The notes under the pieces: generated by a model
Told to the model about the DNA's origin: nothing
Database searches by the model: none
The model's input: only the letters and a program-made list of their open reading frames with translations
Assembly (NCBI GenBank): GCA_007375925.1
Contig: VMFH01000009.1
Location: 1-10,778 of the forward strand
Reading direction: 5' to 3'
Source of the DNA: Parcubacteria group bacterium Gr01-1014_72
Lineage (GTDB): Bacteria; Patescibacteriota; Minisyncoccia; Phycocordibacterales; VMFH01
Length of the DNA stretch: 10,778 nt
Shown: positions 5,819 to 10,778 of the stretch, piece by piece
How the letters are laid out: each line of letters begins with the position of its first letter
Position numbering within the stretch: the stretch's first letter is position 1
Position numbers and translations under genes: made by a program

Positions 5819-6996
5819 TGCTTCCGCTCCCTCGCGCCCCTCACCCGCGAACTGTACGCACCCCCTTCAGCCATTTTGACTGGCTGCTATTCTTCTCTGT
5901 CATGCCGCTCGTCGCGGCGGGGCTCGCGACGATGAATTCATTCACGGGAGGAGAGGAAGTTTTTTTTGAGCGCCAGCTTGTCGCACTCTCGCTTTCGGTG
6001 GGCGTGTTTCTCCTTGCCGGCCTCACCGATTGGCGTTTTATCCGCCGAACCGGCGTGCTCATCTCCATCTTTTTCGCAGTCGTGCTGCTTCTCGGAACGC
6101 TCCTTGTCACGGGAACTGTCGTGAAAGGCGTGCAGAGCTGGTACTCGCTCTATTTTTTCAACTTCCAGCCGGCGGAACTCGCAAAACTCGTTCTCATCCT
6201 CATCCTTGCAAAATATTTTTCAAGGCGGCACATAGAAATCGCACACATTCGGCACATTCTCGTGTCCGGCGTCTATACCCTCATTCTTTTCCTTTTGGTG
6301 CTTTTGCAGCCGGACTTTGGTTCGGCAATCATCATCTTTCTCATTTGGTTCGGGATGGTGCTCCTCTCCGGCATCTCAAAGAAGCACCTCCTCCTTGTCC
6401 TCTTCACAGGCGTGCTTTCATTCGCATTCCTCTCCACATTCGTTTTCAAAGAATATCAGAAAGAACGCATCCTCTCCTTTGTTCATCCGCTCGCTGATGT
6501 TCGCGGTGCGGGATATAACGCCTACCAATCCACCATCGCCGTCGGATCGGGGGGTCTCTTTGGAAAGGGACTTGGGTACGGTACGCAGTCGCGTCTCAAA
6601 TTTCTTCCGGAGTACCAGACGGACTTCGTCTTCGCCGCCTTTGCGGAAGAGTGGGGATTTTTGGGCGTGCTCCTTCTCCTCGTTCTCTTCGGCATTCTCA
6701 TAACCCGCATTCTCGTGAATGCTCTCCACGGCGCGACGAATTTTGAGATTCTGTTCGGACTTGGGCTTGCCGTGTACTTCATGAGTCACCTCACGATTCA
6801 TATGGGGATGAACGTGGGGCTCCTCCCCGTCACGGGCATCACACTCCCCTTTGTGAGCTATGGCGGCACGCACCTCCTCATTGAGTTTCTCGGGCTCGGC
6901 ATGCTCATGGGAATGCGCCGGTACCGCCGGACTGCGCACCGTGAGGAGATTGAGCAGAACGAACTGCACGGCGTGCTCACACGCTCACCTCAATAG
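5809..6996 (+). CDS. rodA: SEDS-family peptidoglycan glycosyltransferase RodA
   Basis: A 395-residue polytopic inner-membrane protein with about ten hydrophobic helices. SEDS proteins polymerise lipid II into glycan strands, RodA working with a class B PBP in side-wall growth. Family signatures appear in order: FQPAELAKL (119-127), LLQPDFGSA (165-173), ILSFVHP (221-227), the QSTIAVGSGGLFGKGLGYG stretch (240-258), LPEYQTDFVFAAFAEEWGFLG (266-286; D272 lies in the loop that holds the catalytic Asp), and the C-terminal GLLPVTGITLPFVSYGG (337-353). Several residues favour RodA over FtsW, but without an alignment that is not certain. The frame is open upstream to TTG 5701, but that segment is the palindrome, so I start at ATG 5809; ATG 5818 is an alternative. 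Both lie in or next to the right arm, so hairpin formation could hide the start. It converges on the GT4 gene 46 bp downstream. Confidence 0.92.
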   Translation: MGSMLPLPRAPHPRTVRTPFSHFDWLLFFSVMPLVAAGLATMNSFTGGEEVFFERQLVALSLSVGVFLLAGLTDWRFIRRTGVLISIFFAVVLLLGTLLVTGTVVKGVQSWYSLYFFNFQPAELAKLVLILILAKYFSRRHIEIAHIRHILVSGVYTLILFLLVLLQPDFGSAIIIFLIWFGMVLLSGISKKHLLLVLFTGVLSFAFLSTFVFKEYQKERILSFVHPLADVRGAGYNAYQSTIAVGSGGLFGKGLGYGTQSRLKFLPEYQTDFVFAAFAEEWGFLGVLLLLVLFGILITRILVNALHGATNFEILFGLGLAVYFMSHLTIHMGMNVGLLPVTGITLPFVSYGGTHLLIEFLGLGMLMGMRRYRRTAHREEIEQNELHGVLTRSPQ

Positions 6997-7031
6997 CTCT
7001 TCAGGATTAGAACTCATTTCTAGGAGGAGCT
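6995..7031. terminator. Possible hairpin between convergent rodA and GT4 genes
   Basis: AGCTCTTC (6995-7002) pairs with GAGGAGCT (7024-7031) with one G-T wobble and a 21-base loop, between the two convergent stop codons. There is no T-run on either side, so a terminator role is weakly supported. The loop contains the TAGAACTCATTTC repeat also found at the edge of the palindrome before rodA. Confidence 0.3.
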
Positions 7032-7042
7032 CGCGGTATGAA

Positions 7043-8191
7043 TCAACTGCCTCGGTAGAGACGCTCTGTTGCGGTGAACATATCCTTAAAGGAGAACTGT
7101 TCGGTAACGGTTCGGCGAAGATTTTCACCCTGCCGTTTGCGCTCAAGCGGGCGCGTGAGGAAGAAGCGGAGGGCGCGAGCGATCTCTCGCGGGCGGCGGG
7201 GCTTGATGAGCACCCCGTTCTCCATATCTCGTATGAGGTCAGGTACGCCGCCGACGCTTGTTGCTACGACCGGTACGCCGGCACTCCCCGCCTCAAGGAG
7301 CGTATAGGGCAGGCCTTCTTTGTGTGAAGGGAGGAGAAAGATGTCAAAGGCGGCGAGGAGAAGCGCTGCATCATTTCGTTCCCCGACGAGTATAATTTGA
7401 TCGCGCAGACGATTCTCTTTGATTGCCTCCTCAAGGGCGTGCCGTTCCTCTCCCTCGCCGATGATGACCCATACGAACATCGCTCCCGCATCGGCATCTC
7501 GCTTGAGGAGGGAGAACGCCTGTACCCCATCTTTGAGCCCTTTGTTTCGGTGCAGTTCCGCAACTGTCCCTACCCAGAGCACGCTCGCTGGTACTCTATG
7601 AGCGGAGAGGATTTCGGCTCGCGCATCGGCTTTCTTCCGGAATGACACCTCCCGCACGCCGTTTCGTATGAGTGTTATTTTGCGCGCTATGCCGGGGAGC
7701 CCCATTGCCGCCGCTCTATCTTGCTTTGAAACGACAATGATATGGTGCGAGAGGATAGCAATTGCCCATACGGCAAGTTGTATGAGGAGGCGGGAAAGTC
7801 TCGTGCGCCTCTCAAAAAACGCCCACCCGTGGCTCGTGGTGAGTATGTTTTTGACTCCGAGGAGGCGACCTGCGAGCGCCCCGAGTCCCGCGGCCTTCGG
7901 GCTGTTGAGGTGAAGAATACTGGGGCGTGTTGCTCGTATGATAGAAAGCAGTTCTTTGAAGGCGCGCACTTCCCTAAAGAGGCGTATATCGCGCTCAAGC
8001 GATTGCACGTGGTGTACCGTGATGCTTGCGGTGCGAAGTTTCTCGGCAAGCAGGCCGTCTCCGCCAAGCGCAACGTGTACTTCGTACTCCTCTTTTGGGA
8101 GCGCGGTTGCAAGGTCGTACACGTACCGCCCTGCCCCGCCCCAGTTTGATTTCGTAATTATGTAAAGGATCTTTTTTTTATTCTGTTGCAT
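7043..8191 (-). CDS. GT4-family (GT-B fold) glycosyltransferase
   Basis: A 382-residue retaining glycosyltransferase. The N-terminal half has ILYIITKSNWGGAGRYVYDL (8-27), the glycine-rich acceptor loop typical of GT4, then HLNSPKAAGLGALAG (94-108) and TTSHGW (118-123). The C-terminal nucleotide-sugar domain has LWVGTVAELHRNKG (205-218), VIIGEGEER (242-250) and SHKEGLPYTLLEAGSAGVPV (289-308), with the E-x7-E pair at E292 and E300. It is likely to add a sugar from a nucleotide donor to a lipid-linked glycan at the cytoplasmic face. The exact sugar cannot be deduced. The frame continues upstream by 36 codons through a pair of hairpins, giving unlikely protein, so I start at the ATG at 8191. It is divergent from the WcaJ-like gene (204-bp gap) and probably serves the same pathway. 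Confidence 0.9.
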   Translation of the reverse strand: MQQNKKKILYIITKSNWGGAGRYVYDLATALPKEEYEVHVALGGDGLLAEKLRTASITVHHVQSLERDIRLFREVRAFKELLSIIRATRPSILHLNSPKAAGLGALAGRLLGVKNILTTSHGWAFFERRTRLSRLLIQLAVWAIAILSHHIIVVSKQDRAAAMGLPGIARKITLIRNGVREVSFRKKADARAEILSAHRVPASVLWVGTVAELHRNKGLKDGVQAFSLLKRDADAGAMFVWVIIGEGEERHALEEAIKENRLRDQIILVGERNDAALLLAAFDIFLLPSHKEGLPYTLLEAGSAGVPVVATSVGGVPDLIRDMENGVLIKPRRPREIARALRFFLTRPLERKRQGENLRRTVTEQFSFKDMFTATERLYRGS

Positions 8192-8210
8192 GAAAATATG
8201 ATTACTCCAA

Positions 8211-8250
8211 CCCCGACGCTTCGGTCGGGGTCCCGACTGAAACGTCGGGA
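8211..8250. repeat. Twin short palindromes with shared GTCGGG stems
   Basis: Two directly adjacent hairpins have 7-bp stems and 6-base loops (GCTTCG and TGAAAC). The stems differ only at the outer pair, so either half of one can pair with halves of the other. They resemble REP-like dispersed palindromes. Lying 20 to 60 bases upstream of the GT4 start, they could shape its leader or promoter. Confidence 0.6.
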
Positions 8251-8371
8251 CTGCTCTTGGTGATGATGTAAAGAATTCGTTTTTTGTGTTGTTCCTCATT
8301 ACTCATTTTATGTTCCATGTTCCATGCTTCATGTTCTGTGCTCTAAGACTATAGCTTTTTGAGCCCATTTT

Positions 8372-8380
8372 TGCTACCAT
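8372..8380 (+). promoter_or_regulatory. Possible extended -10 for the WcaJ-like gene
   Basis: TGCTACCAT fits TGnTATAAT with two changes. It would start transcription around 8387, giving a leader of about nine bases, too short for a Shine-Dalgarno, and none is seen. No convincing -35 is present. Confidence 0.35.
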
Positions 8381-8395
8381 ACCCCCTGTTTTCAT

Positions 8396-9730
8396 ATGCG
8401 TGTACTCAATAAAAAGGAGCCGCTCATCCTCCTTCTCGGTGATATCGTCTTTTTCTATAGCGCGCTTTGGCTGACGCTCCTCATGCGCTATGGCGAGTTT
8501 CCCGATGTCGTGCGATGGCGGGAACACGTCGTTCCGTTTTCATTTCTCTGCGCCCTCTCTATCGCCGTTTTTTTTATCGCCGGCCTCTACGAAAAGCACA
8601 CAATACTCTTTCGGAGCAAGCTCCCAACAATTCTTTTGAATGCGGGTGTAGCGAACAGCATTCTCGCTGTCGCGTTTTTTTACTTCATTCCCGCCTTCGG
8701 CATCACCCCAAAAGTAAACCTCTTTATCTACATCATTGTTTCATTCCTCCTCTCGCTCTCGTGGCGAAGTATGAGCCACGTATTCCTCGGCGCGCGCCAC
8801 CGTCAGAACGCGCTCCTCATCGGGAGCGGTGAGGAGATGCGGGAGCTCCAAGAGGAGGTGAATGGAAACTCCCGCTACGGGATGCGCTTCATTTCCTCCG
8901 TTGACGTGAACAAGCTTGAGGGTCTGGATTTTCAGGAGGAGATTGTGAAGCGTCTGTATGTCGAGGAGGTCGGCATCATTGCCGTGGACCTTCGCAGTGA
9001 CAACGTGGAACCTATCCTGCCGCACCTTTACAACCTCATTTTTTCCCGCGTGCAGTTTGTAGATATGCATAGAGTGTATGAGGATATCTTTGACCGCATC
9101 CCCCTCTCCCTCGTTCGCTATAACTGGTTTCTGGAGAATATCTCGGTGACGCCGCGCTTTACGTACACAGTTTTGAAGCGGCTCATGGATATTTTCGTTT
9201 CGTTCGTTCTCGGCGCGCTCTCAATCGTGCTGTACCCCTTCGTGTATGTTGCGATAAAGTTGGATGACGGCGGCCCGCTCTTTCTTACCCAGGAGCGCAT
9301 CGGCCGCGGTAACCACATCATTCACACCCGCAAGTTTCGCAGCATGAATGTCTCAAACGCTGGTGGGGCGGAACATATCACGAGGGTTGGGAAATTCCTC
9401 CGCACAACTCGAATTGATGAGCTTCCCCAGCTCTGGAATGTCTTTCGGGGGGATCTCTCCCTTATCGGGCCGCGGCCGGAGCTTCCTGAACTCGTGAAGC
9501 TTTACGAGAAGGAGATTCCGTACTACAACATCAGGCATCTTCTAAAGCCCGGCCTCTCAGGATGGGCCCAGCTCTACCACAAGAACCACCCCCACTACCG
9601 CCCCGACGTGTCGGAGACCCGCGTGAAGCTTTCCTACGATCTCTACTACATTAAAAACCGGTCGCTCCTCCTTGATTTGAAGATTGCGCTCAAAACGATA
9701 AAGACGCTTTTGTCCCGTTCGGGGGCATGA
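8396..9730 (+). CDS. Polyprenyl-phosphate sugar-phosphate transferase (WcaJ/WbaP family)
   Basis: A 444-residue membrane protein that should move a sugar-1-phosphate from a nucleotide sugar onto undecaprenyl phosphate, the first step of exopolysaccharide, capsule or O-antigen synthesis. Four hydrophobic helices (about 9-30, 46-64, 79-100, 107-124) precede a CoA-binding-like soluble domain (about 137-250), the usual long-form layout. The C-terminal catalytic domain (PF02397) starts with KRLMDIFVS (261-269) and a membrane helix to about 288. It then shows LTQERIGRG (297-305), HTRKFRSM (310-317), RIDELPQLWNVFRGDLSLIG (339-358) with the catalytic D341-E342 pair, GPRPE (358-362) and KPGLSGWAQ (384-392). 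All expected motifs are intact. The sugar could be glucose, galactose or an N-acetyl hexosamine derivative. The epimerase gene follows 33 bp later and is probably in the same operon. Confidence 0.93.
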   Translation: MRVLNKKEPLILLLGDIVFFYSALWLTLLMRYGEFPDVVRWREHVVPFSFLCALSIAVFFIAGLYEKHTILFRSKLPTILLNAGVANSILAVAFFYFIPAFGITPKVNLFIYIIVSFLLSLSWRSMSHVFLGARHRQNALLIGSGEEMRELQEEVNGNSRYGMRFISSVDVNKLEGLDFQEEIVKRLYVEEVGIIAVDLRSDNVEPILPHLYNLIFSRVQFVDMHRVYEDIFDRIPLSLVRYNWFLENISVTPRFTYTVLKRLMDIFVSFVLGALSIVLYPFVYVAIKLDDGGPLFLTQERIGRGNHIIHTRKFRSMNVSNAGGAEHITRVGKFLRTTRIDELPQLWNVFRGDLSLIGPRPELPELVKLYEKEIPYYNIRHLLKPGLSGWAQLYHKNHPHYRPDVSETRVKLSYDLYYIKNRSLLLDLKIALKTIKTLLSRSGA

Positions 9731-9763
9731 AAATAAGTTTGTAAGTTGGTGTGCTTCAAAACA

Positions 9764-10672
9764 ATGAAAGCGGCGAGCAAATCTAAGGTTGTTGTTACTG
9801 GTGGGGCGGGATTTATCGGGAGCCACCTTGTAGATGCTCTTGTTCTGAAGGGTTTTGAGGTGCATGCCATTGATAATTTAGTGGCGGGGAAGCGGGAGAA
9901 CGTGAATTCGAAGGCGGTCCTTCACACTGCCGACATTCGCGACCTTGAAGCAATCCGCTCCATCATCGCCGGCGCGAGGTATGTATTCCACCTTGCGGCC
10001 CTGCCGCGCGTTCAATTCTCCATTAAGCACCCGCGCGAGACGAACGAAGCGAATGTCGGAGGGACACTCAATGTTCTTATTGCGTCAGCAGAGGCGAAGG
10101 TGAAGCGTTTCGTGTACGGAAGTTCAAGCTCCGCCTACGGCGGCCAGACGACGCTTCCGCTTCGCGAAGGCATGACGCCCCACCCAAAGAGCCCCTACGG
10201 CCTCCAGAAGCTCATTGGAGAAGAGTACTGCCGTGTCTGGAGTGCGGTGTACGACCTTCCCACCGTATCCCTGCGCTACTTCAACGTGTACGGTCCCGGG
10301 CAACCTTCGGAGGGCGCCTACGCGCTTGTTATCGCCAAGTTTCTGAAACAAAGACAGGAAGGGAAACCACTGACGATTACGGGCGACGGGAAACAGACGC
10401 GCGATTTTACGCACGTCCGCGACGTCGTGCGGGCGAATCTTCTTGCCGCGAAAAGTCCGAAGGTGGGGAAGGGGGAGGTCATCAACATCGGTGCGGGGCG
10501 CAATGTTTCGGTGAACCGCATTGCAGAGCTTATCGGCGGCCCGACCGAGTACATCTCCGAACGCCTTGAGCCGAAAGACACGCTCGCGGACAATACGCTT
10601 GCAAAAAAACTTCTCGGCTGGGAGCCGACGGTTGCGATTGAAGAGGGGATCGCGGAGCTTATGCGTGCATAA
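9764..10672 (+). CDS. NAD-dependent sugar epimerase/dehydratase (extended SDR, UDP-hexose 4-epimerase-like)
   Basis: A 302-residue extended short-chain dehydrogenase. The NAD-binding motif is VVVTGGAGFIGSHLVDAL (9-26), followed by D57 in TADIRD, FHLAALP (75-81), the YGSSSSAYGG strand (118-127) and the catalytic YGLQK (Y145, K149). RYFNVYGPGQ (171-180), TGDGKQTRDFTHVRDVV (209-225) and INIGAG (239-244) are typical of UDP-glucose or UDP-GlcNAc 4-epimerases and related dehydratases. It probably makes the nucleotide sugar used by the preceding transferase; the substrate is inferred from context only. A TTG at 9746 would add six residues; the ATG at 9764 fits the family start better. No Shine-Dalgarno is visible. 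It lies 33 bp after the WcaJ-like gene. Confidence 0.9.
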   Translation: MKAASKSKVVVTGGAGFIGSHLVDALVLKGFEVHAIDNLVAGKRENVNSKAVLHTADIRDLEAIRSIIAGARYVFHLAALPRVQFSIKHPRETNEANVGGTLNVLIASAEAKVKRFVYGSSSSAYGGQTTLPLREGMTPHPKSPYGLQKLIGEEYCRVWSAVYDLPTVSLRYFNVYGPGQPSEGAYALVIAKFLKQRQEGKPLTITGDGKQTRDFTHVRDVVRANLLAAKSPKVGKGEVINIGAGRNVSVNRIAELIGGPTEYISERLEPKDTLADNTLAKKLLGWEPTVAIEEGIAELMRA

Positions 10673-10722
10673 CGCTGACAGATGCTGGGCCCACATAGAA
10701 AATGTGAAGGCGGTAATAGCAC

Positions 10723-10760
10723 ATACACAAATAGTAAGCGATCGCTTACTATTTGTGTAT
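10723..10760. repeat. 38-bp perfect palindrome after the epimerase gene
   Basis: Bases 10723-10741 are the exact reverse complement of 10742-10760, with AAGCGATCGCTT at the centre and no mismatch. As RNA it would give a 17-bp hairpin with a four-base GATC loop, about 50 bases after the stop codon. A following ATTTT is too weak for a clear intrinsic terminator. It may be a bidirectional terminator, a dyad operator or a mobile palindrome. Confidence 0.65.
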
Positions 10761-10778
10761 AGGGATTTTGAGTCTGAA

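Larger units (their letters stand above)
8192..8395. other. Divergent intergenic region: twin hairpins and a heptad repeat
   Basis: Two adjacent 20-bp hairpins, CCCCGAC/GTCGGGG (8211-8230) and TCCCGAC/GTCGGGA (8231-8250), lie just upstream of the GT4 start. Four 7-base words of consensus ATGTTCC fill 8310-8337. A possible extended -10, TGCTACCAT (8372-8380), lies 15 bases before the ATG at 8396. No gene is seen. Confidence 0.55.

Noticed and set aside
6418..6969. Long antisense frames opposite rodA and the sugar genes
   Set aside because: They are shadows of well-supported genes with intact motifs on the other strand.
8192..8299. 36-residue N-terminal extension of the GT4 protein
   Set aside because: It is encoded by the twin hairpins, whereas the GT-B fold starts right after the ATG at 8191.
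8310..8337. Operator repeats for a regulator of the divergent genes
   Set aside because: The four ATGTTCC words fit the 7-base repeat pattern seen elsewhere and have no dyad symmetry.

Overview
The window reads like part of the genome of a Candidate Phyla Radiation bacterium (Patescibacteria, probably Parcubacteria-like). This is inferred from four things: a 23S rRNA gene split by many group I introns with LAGLIDADG homing endonucleases, divergent and expanded rRNA helices, promoters abutting start codons with no Shine-Dalgarno, and a small cell-envelope gene set. No taxonomic search could be run.

Positions 1 to about 4400 hold the 3' half of a 23S rRNA gene. By alignment from memory to E. 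coli 23S I see exons at 1-257, 832-851, 1123-1369, 2255-2314, 3051-3110, 3438-3500 and 4011 to about 4400. Six group I introns separate them, at E. coli sites near L1931, L1951, L2473, L2533, L2593 and L2656. Intron 3 encodes an I-SceI-like two-motif endonuclease and intron 4 an I-CreI-like single-motif one; the other four have no ORF. Exon sequence equivalent to about E. coli 1952-2243 is absent between introns 2 and 3. That is either a repeat-mediated assembly collapse or a broken gene. Helices 68 and 98 carry long insertions. A 23S-5S spacer (about 4400-4680) with a long stem and a partial 5S-like copy leads to an intact 5S rRNA at 4681-4798.

From 4845 onward there are five protein genes, all plausibly envelope related: a one-TM Cys-motif protein (+), the SEDS peptidoglycan polymerase RodA (+), a GT4 glycosyltransferase (-), a WcaJ/WbaP-type polyprenyl-phosphate sugar-phosphate transferase (+) and an NAD-dependent sugar epimerase/dehydratase (+). 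The last three look like part of a surface polysaccharide locus: nucleotide-sugar supply, loading of the first sugar on the lipid carrier, and chain extension.

The most unusual pattern is not a gene. Degenerate tandem repeats with a strict 7-base period, but a different unit at each site, build the rRNA helix insertions, the large loops of intron 1 and part of an intergenic region. Also notable are a 187-bp imperfect palindrome holding the rodA start, a 38-bp perfect palindrome at 10723-10760, twin GTCGGG-type hairpins, and an ATTCGTAT-type repeat shared by introns 2 and 6.
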